From: Hymenobacter sediminis
GTDB lineage: Bacteria; Bacteroidota; Bacteroidia; Cytophagales; Hymenobacteraceae
Reading direction: 5' to 3'
DNA length: 64,000 nt
NCBI RefSeq assembly: GCF_003231285.1
Contig: NZ_QKNS01000005.1
Span: 248,001 to 312,000, forward strand
In this document: in pieces, positions 26,168 through 34,416 of the stretch
Layout of the letters: every line of letters begins with the position of its first letter
How positions within the stretch are numbered: the stretch's first letter is position 1
Made by a program: the position numbers and the translations under genes
Notes under the pieces: generated by a model
What the model saw: the letters and a program-made list of their open reading frames with translations, nothing else
Told to the model about the DNA's origin: nothing
Databases searched by the model: none

Positions 26168-26187
26168 GGATAGAGGTAGTACACAAG

Positions 26188-26231
26188 CAGCCCGCTGCGC
26201 GCGTCGCTTCAGCGCACGGCGTAGCGGGCTG
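26188..26231 (+). promoter_or_regulatory. Hairpin in the atpE-atpF spacer
   Basis: CAGCCCGCT (26188-26196) pairs perfectly with AGCGGGCTG (26223-26231), 20 nt after the atpE stop and about 100 nt before atpF. No T tract follows, so it is more likely a partial terminator or an mRNA 3'-end stabiliser than a full stop; it could raise subunit c output relative to downstream genes. Confidence 0.55.
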
Positions 26232-26300
26232 TCTTGGCTTTCTTAGTACCACAAGTTGATAACTAGCGGAATATCTGCTCTTAGTATCACGGTTTTCGGT

Positions 26301-26325
26301 ACTCATTACTCACTACCTACTAGTT
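26301..26325 (+). repeat. Degenerate heptamer array (single arm) before atpF
   Basis: The spacer reads ACTCATT-ACTCACT-ACCTACT, a 7-nt periodic run of the same sequence family as the array between atpF and atpH, but in opposite orientation to its first arm. No paired arm is seen here. Confidence 0.5.
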
Positions 26326-26331
26326 TCTACG

Positions 26332-26826
26332 ATGCAAATTGTAACGCCCGAATTAGGCCTGATTTTCTGGCAGCTGGTGATTTTCGGCATCGTGCTGCTG
26401 TTGTTGCGTGCCTTTGCCTGGAAACCCATTCTGAGCTCTTTGAAAGAGCGGGAAAGCTCCATTGAAGGCGCTCTGCGCATGGCTGACCAAGCCAAGCTGG
26501 AAATGCAGCAGTTGAAAGCCGGCAACGAAAAATTGCTGGCCGAAGCCCGTCTGGAGCGCGACCGTATTCTAAAGGAAGCTACCGACGTTTCCAACCAACT
26601 CATTGAGCAGGCGAAGAACAAGGCTACCGAAGAAGGCAGCCGCATGATTTTGCAAGCTCGTGAAGCCATCCAGAACGAGAAAAACGCGGCTCTGGCGGAG
26701 GTGAAAAATACCGCTGCTCAGCTTTCCATCGATATTGCCGAGCGCATCTTGCGCCGCGAACTGACCGACCAACCGGCTCAGCAGCAACTCGTGGACTCGT
26801 ATCTGAAAGAAGTGAAATTGAATTAG
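26332..26826 (+). CDS. atpF: F0F1 ATP synthase subunit b
   Basis: The 164-residue stator subunit has one N-terminal membrane helix (LIFWQLVIFGIVLLLLRAF, about 9-27) followed by KPILSSLKERE, the usual boundary, and then a long charged coiled coil to the end (ALAEVKNTAAQLSIDIAERILRREL split near 125-145). It holds F1 to F0 by binding delta. Start at ATG 26332 is typical. Its stop codon forms the first bases of a heptamer-repeat hairpin. Confidence 0.96.
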   Translation: MQIVTPELGLIFWQLVIFGIVLLLLRAFAWKPILSSLKERESSIEGALRMADQAKLEMQQLKAGNEKLLAEARLERDRILKEATDVSNQLIEQAKNKATEEGSRMILQAREAIQNEKNAALAEVKNTAAQLSIDIAERILRRELTDQPAQQQLVDSYLKEVKLN

Positions 26827-26909
26827 TAGTGAGTATCGAGTATTGAGTAGTCTGATTTGGCTCAGCTAAATGAAATCTACTCAGTACTCACTACCAACTA
26901 CTCAATACT
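26824..26909 (+). repeat. Heptamer-repeat hairpin between atpF and atpH
   Basis: Arm 1 (26824-26850) is TAGTAGT-GAGTATC-GAGTATT-GAGTAG; arm 2 (26877-26909) is the complement of a similar run (AGTATTGAGTAG and TAGTGAGTACTGAGTAG). A 26-nt loop separates them. The unit GAGTAnT is 7 nt long and drifts in sequence. Confidence 0.7.
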
Positions 26910-26916
26910 GAAATCA

Positions 26917-27477
26917 ATGTCTGAACTACGAGTTGCCTCCCGTTACGCGAAGTCGTTGCTGGATCTGGCCGAGGAGCGTGGGACGCTGGAGCAGGTAAAG
27001 CAGGACATGGACTTGTTCACGAAAGTGCTGGACGAGAACCGTGAGCTACGCCTATTACTGCGCAACCCAATTGTGAAGCACGACAAAAAGCTGGCTATTC
27101 TGAACGCCGTGTTCACGGGCAAGGTATCAGAGCTGACCAGTAAGTTCTTCACCATCATCACGCAGAAAAACCGTGAAAGCGCCCTGGAGTTTATTGGCAG
27201 CGAGTTTCAGCGCCAGTATAACCAACTGCGCGGTGTGCAGCTGGCGGAAGTAACTACGGCTACTCCGCTGGATGCTCCTACCCGCCTGCAAGTAGTCCAG
27301 CTGGTTCGCCAGCAAACGGGACAGCAGCAGGTGACCCTCACCGAAAAGATAGATCCTTCGCTGATTGGCGGCTTTGTGCTGCGTATCGGCGACCGGCTCA
27401 TTGATGACTCGGTGAGCTACCGGTTGCGCAAGCTGCGCACCGAATTCTCGAAGAACCCCTACCAATCCCAACTATAA
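26917..27477 (+). CDS. atpH: F0F1 ATP synthase subunit delta
   Basis: The 186-residue protein caps the alpha/beta hexamer and binds the b stalk. Typical blocks are VASRYAKSLLDLAEE at 6-20, LLLRNPIVKHDKKLAIL near 48-64 and the C-terminal LTEKIDPSLIGGFVLRIGDRLIDDSV with RKLRTEF (the family signature). The start at ATG 26917 gives MSELRVASRYA; an upstream in-frame start at 26857 would translate through the repeat hairpin and is rejected. It lies 6 bp before atpA. Confidence 0.95.
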   Translation: MSELRVASRYAKSLLDLAEERGTLEQVKQDMDLFTKVLDENRELRLLLRNPIVKHDKKLAILNAVFTGKVSELTSKFFTIITQKNRESALEFIGSEFQRQYNQLRGVQLAEVTTATPLDAPTRLQVVQLVRQQTGQQQVTLTEKIDPSLIGGFVLRIGDRLIDDSVSYRLRKLRTEFSKNPYQSQL

Positions 27478-27483
27478 CCCACC

Positions 27484-29067
27484 ATGGCAGAAGTACGTCC
27501 GGATGAAGTATCCGCCATTCTGCGGGAGCAGCTCTCTAACTTCAAAACCGAAGCCGAACTCGAAGAGGTAGGTACGGTTCTGCAGGTTGGTGACGGTGTA
27601 GCCCGCATCTACGGCCTGGGCAAAGCCCAGTCGGGGGAATTGCTCGAATTTGAAAATGGCCTGCAGGCCCTTGTGCTGAACCTGGAAGAAGACAACGTAG
27701 GTGCCGTAATGCTCGGTGACTACTCTGAAATCCGGGAAGGCGCTACGGTACGTCGTACCAATAAAATTGCTTCTATTCAGGTAGGTGACGGCATCATCGG
27801 CCGCGTGGTAAACACGCTCGGTCAGCCTATCGATGGTCGTGGTCCTATCCAGGGCGCTACCTACGATATGCCCCTGGAGCGTAAGGCTCCCGGTGTAATC
27901 TACCGTCAGCCAGTAAACGAGCCCATGCAAACGGGTATCAAGGCTATTGACGCCATGATTCCGATTGGACGCGGCCAGCGTGAGTTGATAATTGGTGACC
28001 GTCAGACGGGTAAGTCGACGGTAGCCCTTGACGCTATTCTGAACCAGCGCGAATTCTACGAGCGCGGCGAGCCGGTTTTCTGCATTTACGTTGCCGTAGG
28101 TCAGAAGGCTTCGACCGTAGCGCAGGTAGTGAATGCGCTGACCAAAGGTGGTGCTATGGACTACACGGTAGTAGTGTCGGCTTCGGCTTCTGACCCTGCT
28201 CCTATGCAGTTCTTTGCTCCCTTCACGGGTGCTGCTATCGGGGAGTTCTTCCGCGACACGGGCCGTCCGGCTCTGGTGGTATACGATGACTTGTCAAAGC
28301 AGGCTGTAGCTTACCGCGAAGTGTCGCTGTTGCTGCGTCGTCCTCCCGGACGTGAAGCTTACCCTGGTGACGTATTCTATCTGCACAGCCGCCTGCTGGA
28401 GCGTGCTGCGAAGATCAATGCTTCCGACGCCATTGCCCAGGACATGAACGACCTGCCCGAGAGCATTAAGCCTCTGGTGAAAGGTGGTGGTTCGCTGACG
28501 GCTCTGCCCATCATCGAAACTCAGGCTGGTGACGTTTCAGCTTACATCCCGACCAACGTAATTTCGATTACTGACGGTCAGATCTTCCTTGAAACCAACC
28601 TCTTCAACTCGGGTGTGCGTCCGGCCATTAACGTAGGTATCTCGGTATCGCGCGTAGGTGGTAACGCTCAGATCAAGTCGATGAAGAAGGTAGCCGGTAC
28701 CCTGAAGCTTGACCAAGCTCAGTTCCGCGAGCTGGAAGCCTTCGCCAAGTTCGGCTCTGACCTTGATGCCTCGACTAAGCTCACGATTGAGCGCGGCCGT
28801 CGTAACCTCGAAATCCTGAAGCAGCCTCAGTTCTCGCCTCAGAAGGTGGAGGATCAGGTAGCTATCATCTATGCCGCTACTAACGGTCTGCTGGATTTAG
28901 TGCCCGTAAACCGGGTTCGAGAGTTTGAGAAGGAGTTCACCCAAGTGATGAATACCCGCCACCCCGAGGTGCTGAAAGGCCTGAAGGCTGGTAAGCTCGA
29001 CGACGAGACGACCGGTGCTATCCGTCAGGTTGCCAAAGACCTGTCGGCTGCTTACGCTTCTAAGTAA
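27484..29067 (+). CDS. atpA: F0F1 ATP synthase subunit alpha
   Basis: This 527-residue protein is the non-catalytic nucleotide-binding subunit of F1. The Walker A loop GDRQTGKST lies at 171-179 (Lys177); the DELSD-like region is seen as [15 protein letters not shown], and the conserved [11 protein letters not shown] carries the arginine finger that completes the beta active sites. Length and ends (LSAAYASK) are standard. The beta and epsilon genes are not in this window; in Bacteroidota they usually form a separate atpDC pair. Confidence 0.98.
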   Translation: MAEVRPDEVSAILREQLSNFKTEAELEEVGTVLQVGDGVARIYGLGKAQSGELLEFENGLQALVLNLEEDNVGAVMLGDYSEIREGATVRRTNKIASIQVGDGIIGRVVNTLGQPIDGRGPIQGATYDMPLERKAPGVIYRQPVNEPMQTGIKAIDAMIPIGRGQRELIIGDRQTGKSTVALDAILNQREFYERGEPVFCIYVAVGQKASTVAQVVNALTKGGAMDYTVVVSASASDPAPMQFFAPFTGAAIGEFFRDTGRPALVVYDDLSKQAVAYREVSLLLRRPPGREAYPGDVFYLHSRLLERAAKINASDAIAQDMNDLPESIKPLVKGGGSLTALPIIETQAGDVSAYIPTNVISITDGQIFLETNLFNSGVRPAINVGISVSRVGGNAQIKSMKKVAGTLKLDQAQFRELEAFAKFGSDLDASTKLTIERGRRNLEILKQPQFSPQKVEDQVAIIYAATNGLLDLVPVNRVREFEKEFTQVMNTRHPEVLKGLKAGKLDDETTGAIRQVAKDLSAAYASK

Positions 29068-29071
29068 TTCA

Positions 29072-29159
29072 TTGGTTGTCAGTTGTTGGTTGTCAGTTGT
29101 CAGGAAAAGGTTTCTAACCCGCTCCATGCTGACAACCGACAACTAGCAACTGACAACTT
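29072..29159 (+). repeat. Heptamer-repeat hairpin between atpA and atpG
   Basis: Arm 1 (29072-29104) contains GTTGTCA-GTTGTTG-GTTGTCA-GTTGTCA; arm 2 (29129-29159) is its near-exact complement. Over 29 nt there are three differences, two of which remain G-U pairs in RNA. The loop is 24 nt. Confidence 0.8.
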
Positions 29160-29171
29160 ATTTTCACAGAA

Positions 29172-30062
29172 ATGGCTAGCTTAAAAGAAGTTCGGAGCCG
29201 CATTACATCGGTGCAGAGCACGCAGCAAATCACCAAAGCCATGAAAATGGTGGCGGCTGCCAAGCTGCGTCGGGCTCAGGATAATATCCTGCGTATGCGC
29301 CCGTATGCCCAGCGGCTCAACAGCATTCTGAGCAACCTAACTGCTCTGGCTGGCGAGGATGTAGTAAGTGAGTACGGCGTGGTGCGCGATGTGCGCCGCG
29401 TGCTGATCATTGCTATTACCTCGGACCGTGGTTTGGCCGGCGCCTTTAACAGCAACATCTTCAAAGGGGTGAATGCTGTACTGCAGGAGCGCTACGCTAC
29501 CCAAGCGGCGGCTGGCAACGTTACAGTGCTGGCCATTGGTCGTAAGGCGCACGAGTATTTCGGCAAGCGCTTGCCGCTGTTAGGCAACTACCAGCATGTT
29601 TTCGGTAAGCTCTCGTTTGATACGGTACGGGAAGCAGCTGAGCAAGCTATGGACGGTTTCCGCGCAGGCCAGTACGACGAGGTCGTGATGGTGTACAACG
29701 AGTTCAAGAACGTAGCTACCCAGATTGTGCGTACCGAGCAGTTGCTGCCACTGGTACCTGCTGAGCAGCCAGCTGGCGCGCCGGCCACCTCGAACGTGGA
29801 CTACATCTTCGAGCCTTCGAAAGAAGAAATTGTGCGTACCCTAATTCCGCAGTCGTTAAAGGTGCAGCTCTACAAGGCTGTGCTGGAAAGCAACGCTTCG
29901 GAGCACGGTGCCCGCATGACAGCTATGGATAAGGCGACTGATAACGCTGGTGAGCTGCTGAAACAGTTGAAGCTGACGTATAACCGTACCCGTCAGGCTG
30001 CCATTACCACCGAGATTCTAGAAATCGTGGGTGGTGCTGAAGCACTGGCTGCTGGTCGGTAG
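29172..30062 (+). CDS. atpG: F0F1 ATP synthase subunit gamma
   Basis: The 296-residue central rotor shaft shows the conserved ends: MASLKEVRSRITSVQSTQQ then TKAMKMVAAAKLRRAQ at the N-terminus, and LTYNRTRQAAITTEILEIVGGAEAL (about 267-291) at the C-terminus. In between are ITSDRGLAGAFNSN and an insertion-type segment EQPAGAPATSNVDYIFEP that replaces a loop. It is the last gene of the operon and is followed by a strong terminator. Confidence 0.97.
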   Translation: MASLKEVRSRITSVQSTQQITKAMKMVAAAKLRRAQDNILRMRPYAQRLNSILSNLTALAGEDVVSEYGVVRDVRRVLIIAITSDRGLAGAFNSNIFKGVNAVLQERYATQAAAGNVTVLAIGRKAHEYFGKRLPLLGNYQHVFGKLSFDTVREAAEQAMDGFRAGQYDEVVMVYNEFKNVATQIVRTEQLLPLVPAEQPAGAPATSNVDYIFEPSKEEIVRTLIPQSLKVQLYKAVLESNASEHGARMTAMDKATDNAGELLKQLKLTYNRTRQAAITTEILEIVGGAEALAAGR

Positions 30063-30083
30063 CACTACATACTCTCAGAACGC

Positions 30084-30117
30084 AAAGGCCCGTTTCCGGA
30101 AGGAAACGGGCCTTTTT
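30084..30117. terminator. Bidirectional terminator after atpG
   Basis: AAAGGCCCGTTTCC pairs with GGAAACGGGCCTTT around a 4-nt loop, with T residues on the + side and A residues on the other. It serves atpG and the convergent HAD gene. Confidence 0.88.
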
Positions 30118-30146
30118 GTATCTGTAACGTCAGTGTCTATATAACT

Positions 30147-30875
30147 CTACAACTGCATGTACTGCCGTTTCGCTAGTTCCTTACTCGGCTTGGGAGTGGC
30201 GGGCTGCTGCTCCAATAGTTCCAGAATCTGTTCCGGTGTGATATCCATGAAATCCTTAATAACCCGCAGAGGAGCCTGAAACTGCTCTGGCTTGAGGGTA
30301 GTCGTTAGTGTAATACAGCGCATCCCGGCTTTGTAAGCTGACTGTTCTCCTAGAATAGCGTCTTCAAACACCAGGCAGCGCTCCGGTGGGATGCCGAGCT
30401 GCTGAGACGTGCTGGTGTAGGTATCAGCATGGGGCTTGCCCCGCTCTACATCGTCTTTGCCAACTATCACGTCAAAATGGCGACGCAAGTCTAGGTGGTC
30501 GATGATGTAGCTGATAGTGTCGGAGGCGGAGCCTGTGCCAAGAGCTGTTTTGAAACCCGCTGCCCGGGCTGCTTGCAAGAATGGGGTGAGGCCAGCTATT
30601 TCCTTGCGTTTATCCCAGTACAGCACTCGGTACAGGAACTCCCGCTGAGCTGCATATTCCTCCAACTTTTTCTTTGGAACCGGATTCGTGAAAACAGTTT
30701 GCAGAATTTTAGAGGCCGGCATTCCGTTCAGCCGGTCCAGCAGACGGCGGGCGTCGGTTGTCAGGCCTAAGTCGCGGAATAGAAGCCGAAAGGATTCGGC
30801 CTGGAAAGGCGTATTGTCGATAATGGTACCATCCATATCGAATATGAGGGCATACTGCTGAGAATCGGGGAGCAT
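30147..30875 (-). CDS. HAD-superfamily phosphatase (beta-phosphoglucomutase-like)
   Basis: The 242-residue cytoplasmic enzyme starts at the ATG complement of 30873-30875; a longer frame upstream lacks conservation. The nucleophile motif is FDMDGTIID (Asp13, Asp15). Then come a four-helix cap, motif II in ALGTGSASDT, the Lys of motif III in ERGKPHADTY and the acidic pair in VFEDAILGEQSAYKAGM. This pattern is that of sugar-phosphate phosphatases and beta-phosphoglucomutases (family HAD-IA). The substrate cannot be read. The C-terminal 25 residues are a Lys/Pro/Gln-rich extension. Confidence 0.85.
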   Translation of the reverse strand: MLPDSQQYALIFDMDGTIIDNTPFQAESFRLLFRDLGLTTDARRLLDRLNGMPASKILQTVFTNPVPKKKLEEYAAQREFLYRVLYWDKRKEIAGLTPFLQAARAAGFKTALGTGSASDTISYIIDHLDLRRHFDVIVGKDDVERGKPHADTYTSTSQQLGIPPERCLVFEDAILGEQSAYKAGMRCITLTTTLKPEQFQAPLRVIKDFMDITPEQILELLEQQPATPKPSKELAKRQYMQL

Positions 30876-31044
30876 AGAGAGATGGTAGCGCCGAGTAGGC
30901 GGGATTGGACGAGGAAAAGCAGGTAGCAAGCCGCGGCATGTCACCGGTAGTGCAGGCTGGTACCCCGATGCGAGGTGCTCCTTACTGCCTACGGCCATTC
31001 GGCCCTTTTGGCTCTGGACGAGCTGATTCCAGACAGCGAGGGGT

Positions 31045-31052
31045 TATCTTTG
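31045..31052 (+). promoter_or_regulatory. Promoter -7 element for the alkaline phosphatase gene
   Basis: TATCTTTG matches TAnnTTTG exactly, 53 bp before the TTG start at 31106. Confidence 0.6.
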
Positions 31053-31105
31053 GGCTTCCAACCCTTGCGTAGCCAACCCGGCTACTTTTACTCTTCCTTT
31101 TCGCC

Positions 31106-32818
31106 TTGAAAAAAAGTCTGAGTCTGCTGCTGGCCGCTATGCTGGTGACGCCCGCCTTTGCGCAGAAATCTGGAAAACCCCTCGACCGGCCCAAACTGGT
31201 AGTAGGAATAGTGGTAGACCAGATGCGCTACGATTATCTGTACCGCTATTGGAATAAGTACGGCGCTGGCGGATTTCGTCGCCTGCTGGGCGAAGGCTTC
31301 AGCTACGAAAATGCCCATTACAACTACGTGCCTACCTACACCGGACCGGGCCATGCCAGCATCTATACGGGTGCTACCCCCTCAGTGCACGGCATAGTCG
31401 GCAACAACTGGCTGGTGCGCGAAGAGGGGAAAGGCACCTACGTGACAGAGGACAAGACTGTGCAGCCGGTAGGCGGCTCGGTGTCGGCAGGGCAACAGTC
31501 GCCGCGCCACATGCTGACCACTACCATCACCGATGAGTTGCGCCTGGCTACCAATTTCCAGAGCAAGGTGATTGGGGTATGTATTAAAGACCGGGGTTCC
31601 ATCCTACCTGCCGGACACGCAGCCAACGCGGCATATTGGTACGATGGAGGCAACGGAGCCTTTATCACAAGCACTTTCTACACCCAGCAACTGCCGGAGT
31701 GGGTAGTGAAATTCAACGGTGAAAATCGGGCAGCCAAATACTTGGACCAAGCCTGGAATACGCTGCTGCCCATTGCGCAGTACATCGAAAGCTCCCCCGA
31801 CGATGTGGCCTGGGAGGGCGCCTTCAAAGGTGAGGCAAAGCCCGTATTTCCGCACGATTTGCCTACCCTGAGTGCCGCGCCTAGTGCCGCCGTGAAGGGC
31901 AACATGCAGGCAGCCGGCGAAAAGGCTCCGGAGGCCACGTCCCGCAACCTGGATCTGATTCGTTCCACCCCCTTCGGTAACTCCCTGACCCTGGATTTCG
32001 CGCTGGAAGCCATTCGAGCCGAACAGTTAGGCCAACGCGGACAAACCGACTTTCTGGCCTTAAGCTTTAGCAGCACCGATTACGTCGGACACCAGTTTGG
32101 CCCGAATTCCATTGAGGCCGAGGATACCTACCTACGCCTTGACAAAGAATTAGAGCGCCTGTTTGCCTACCTCGATAAAACAGTGGGCAAGAAGCAGGCT
32201 CTGGTGTTTCTGAGCGCCGACCACGGCGCGGCTCATTCGCCCAATTTCCTGATTGACAAGAAAATTCCGGCCGGATCGGTAGGGCCAGGCCGCATGCGCG
32301 ACTCATTGCAGCAAAAGCTGGTGAGCCTGCATGGCCCGGGCAAATGGGTGCTCAGCTACGAAAACCAACAGGTGTACCTGAACCGTCCGCTAATTGCTGA
32401 AAAGAAGCTGGACCTCTACCAGATGCAACGCGAAGTAGCTGGTATCATGCTGGATTTTACGGGCGTAACGCGTGCCCTGGCCGCCGAAGATGTGCAAAAG
32501 TCGCACTGGGAAAGCGGAATGCTGATGTACCTGGAAAACGGCTATTACCCTAAGCGTAGCGGCGACGTGCTGGTGGTGCTAGAGCCGGGCTGGCTGGAGT
32601 CGTATCAGTACCCCATCAATAAGGGCACAACCCACGGCTCGTCGGGCAACTACGATACCCATATTCCGGTCGTGTTCTGGGGCTGGCGCGTAAAGCATGG
32701 GCAGTCCTCGGCTCCGGCAAAGATTACCGATATTGCACCCACGCTGGCCCGCTGGCTGCACATTCAGGAGCCCGACGGCTGCACCGGGCAACCCTTACCG
32801 GAGGTGCTGGGCTGGTAA
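31106..32818 (+). CDS. pafA: PafA-type alkaline phosphatase
   Basis: The 570-residue exported phosphomonoesterase has a signal peptide (1-19, TPAFA-Q) beginning at a TTG start; no ATG is suitably placed. Residues correspond closely to the studied Elizabethkingia PafA: metal ligand Asp38 (VVDQMR), nucleophile Thr79 in TYTGPGHAS, Asn100, and K161-x-R163 in CIKDRGS, the Lys/Arg pair of monoesterases. Further metal ligands are in STDYVGHQFGP, LSADHGAAH and GSSGNYDTHIP. PafA is calcium-activated, phosphate-insensitive and Bacteroidota-specific in its best-known form. A pyrophosphatase gene follows. Confidence 0.9.
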   Translation: MKKSLSLLLAAMLVTPAFAQKSGKPLDRPKLVVGIVVDQMRYDYLYRYWNKYGAGGFRRLLGEGFSYENAHYNYVPTYTGPGHASIYTGATPSVHGIVGNNWLVREEGKGTYVTEDKTVQPVGGSVSAGQQSPRHMLTTTITDELRLATNFQSKVIGVCIKDRGSILPAGHAANAAYWYDGGNGAFITSTFYTQQLPEWVVKFNGENRAAKYLDQAWNTLLPIAQYIESSPDDVAWEGAFKGEAKPVFPHDLPTLSAAPSAAVKGNMQAAGEKAPEATSRNLDLIRSTPFGNSLTLDFALEAIRAEQLGQRGQTDFLALSFSSTDYVGHQFGPNSIEAEDTYLRLDKELERLFAYLDKTVGKKQALVFLSADHGAAHSPNFLIDKKIPAGSVGPGRMRDSLQQKLVSLHGPGKWVLSYENQQVYLNRPLIAEKKLDLYQMQREVAGIMLDFTGVTRALAAEDVQKSHWESGMLMYLENGYYPKRSGDVLVVLEPGWLESYQYPINKGTTHGSSGNYDTHIPVVFWGWRVKHGQSSAPAKITDIAPTLARWLHIQEPDGCTGQPLPEVLGW

Positions 32819-32949
32819 CCTAAGAACCAGGGGCCATACTTGCGGAAAGAGGCTACATCTATTTTAGCAGCTTGCCGTTTAACGCGTACAACCGTTTATT
32901 TACAACGACCAGAGGGTAGGAACAGATCTTACCCTGATATTTCTCTCAC

Positions 32950-33531
32950 ATGGCTCATTTTAACCCCTGGCACGACGTAGAGCGTGGCGAAGACGCTCCC
33001 CGAGTTGTTAATGGTATTATCGAAATTCCGAAAGGCTCGAAAGGCAAATACGAGCTGGACAAAGAAAGCGGCCTGCTGAAGCTGGACCGCGTGCTGTTCT
33101 CGGCCGTACACTACCCGGCTGCCTATGGCTTTATTCCGCAGACCTACTGCGACGACAAAGACCCGCTCGACATCTTGGTGCTGTGCTCTGTTGATATTGT
33201 ACCCATGTGCCTGGTTGATGCCAAGGTGATTGGGGTAATGCAGATGATCGACCAGAACGAGGAAGACGACAAGATCATTGCTGTGGCTGCGAACGACGTA
33301 TCGGTAAACCACTACAACGATATTGCCGACCTGCCGCCCCACACCCTGCTGGAAATGCAGCGCTTCTTCGAGGATTACAAAGCCTTGGAGCACAAGCAAG
33401 TAACCGTTGAGCGCTTCATGGGCCGCGAGGATGCGTACCGCATCATTGAGGAAAGCATCAAGCTTTACAACGAAACCTTCCCGAAAGGCAACGCTCAATC
33501 GGAAGCCACCGTACAAGAGGTCCTGAGCTAA
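32950..33531 (+). CDS. ppa: Inorganic pyrophosphatase (family I)
   Basis: The 193-residue soluble enzyme hydrolyses pyrophosphate to drive biosynthesis. The family signature is [11 protein letters not shown] at 67-77 with the three metal-binding aspartates. Other conserved pieces are [16 protein letters not shown] (25-40), [12 protein letters not shown] and the helix near FFEDYKALE. It is slightly longer than the 175-residue E. coli enzyme at the C-terminus. It has 131 bp of upstream spacer without a clear TAnnTTTG and its own terminator. Confidence 0.96.
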   Translation: MAHFNPWHDVERGEDAPRVVNGIIEIPKGSKGKYELDKESGLLKLDRVLFSAVHYPAAYGFIPQTYCDDKDPLDILVLCSVDIVPMCLVDAKVIGVMQMIDQNEEDDKIIAVAANDVSVNHYNDIADLPPHTLLEMQRFFEDYKALEHKQVTVERFMGREDAYRIIEESIKLYNETFPKGNAQSEATVQEVLS

Positions 33532-33558
33532 TCCCTACCTCTACACAAGCACACCACT

Positions 33559-33602
33559 GCAGCCCCCGGTCGTCATTTGGCGCCGGGGGCTGCTGCGTTT
33601 TA
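33559..33602 (+). terminator. Terminator after ppa
   Basis: GCAGCCCCCGG pairs perfectly with CCGGGGGCTGC around a 13-nt loop, followed by GCGTTTTA. Confidence 0.8.
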
Positions 33603-33671
33603 GGAGAGCTGCTTGGGTGCCTAGCTCAAGGGTAGCATCTTTTTCAGGGTAGTGTTGCGTATGACGCCTGT

Positions 33672-34355
33672 ATGTCAATTCAACGCCCTACTTCCCGCTT
33701 ACTTCGCTTTCTGTATGAAAACAGCCTGTTACTGGTTGGCACACTACTGATTCTAGGCACTCTAGTGGGGCAGGTCTTCACGGGCTGGCACGAGTACAAT
33801 GCTGATCTGGAAGAAATGCGTTTACCTGCCCTGTCCCTGAGCCAGTATCTCAGCTCGGGTCATTTTTTGGAGGCTACCTTCGAGAACTGGGAAAGCGAGT
33901 TTCTGCAGATGGGCCTGTATGTTATCCTAACTGTCTGGCTCCGGCAGCGTGGCTCTTCCGAATCGAAAAAGCTGTATGAGGAAGAGGAAGTGGACCAAGA
34001 GCCTGACCCTGCTAAGGAAGACGCGCCTGTACCGGTAAAGCGCGGGGGCTGGCAGCTGGCTCTTTATCGTCGTTCGCTCAGCATCGCCTTTTTTCTACTG
34101 TTTTTTGCCTCTCTGTGGCTGCACGCTAAAGGCGGGGCCGAAGTGTATAGCATTGAACAGGTTCAGCAGGGCAAACCCGCTCTCGATACGCTAGGCTACA
34201 TAGCTACCAGCCGCTTCTGGTTTGAGTCGTTTCAGAACTGGCAAAGTGAGTTCTTGTCTATTGTATCCATTGTAGGACTCTCGATATTCCTACGCCAGCA
34301 CGGCTCCCCAGAATCGAAGAAACTAGATGCCGCCCACAGCGAAACCGGGAAGTAG
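33672..34355 (+). CDS. DUF6766-like membrane protein with internal duplication
   Basis: The 227-residue protein has four hydrophobic helices in two pairs (about 16-36 and 78-90; 135-152 and 194-207). The two halves carry the same block: ENWESEFLQM...LRQRGSSESKKL at 71-101 and QNWQSEFLSI...LRQHGSPESKKL at 188-218, so the gene arose by tandem duplication or fusion. The block (F-x-N-W-x-S-E-F, then LRQ-G-S-x-ESKK) is that of DUF6766 membrane proteins. An acidic, Pro-rich linker (102-124) joins the halves. Function is unknown. It lies 61 bp before the UbiA-like gene. Confidence 0.75.
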   Translation: MSIQRPTSRLLRFLYENSLLLVGTLLILGTLVGQVFTGWHEYNADLEEMRLPALSLSQYLSSGHFLEATFENWESEFLQMGLYVILTVWLRQRGSSESKKLYEEEEVDQEPDPAKEDAPVPVKRGGWQLALYRRSLSIAFFLLFFASLWLHAKGGAEVYSIEQVQQGKPALDTLGYIATSRFWFESFQNWQSEFLSIVSIVGLSIFLRQHGSPESKKLDAAHSETGK

Positions 34356-34416
34356 TCATCCTGTATCTTCGGGGTAGCGGAGGGCAATTGCTGCTTCGTG
34401 TTCTGAGAAGTTCTCT

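Noticed and set aside
26857..27477. Longer atpH start at 26857
   Set aside because: It would translate the heptamer-repeat hairpin; the conserved N-terminus begins at 26917.
29072..29159. CRISPR array
   Set aside because: The units are 7 nt long and without spacers; CRISPR repeats are 23-50 nt with unique spacers.
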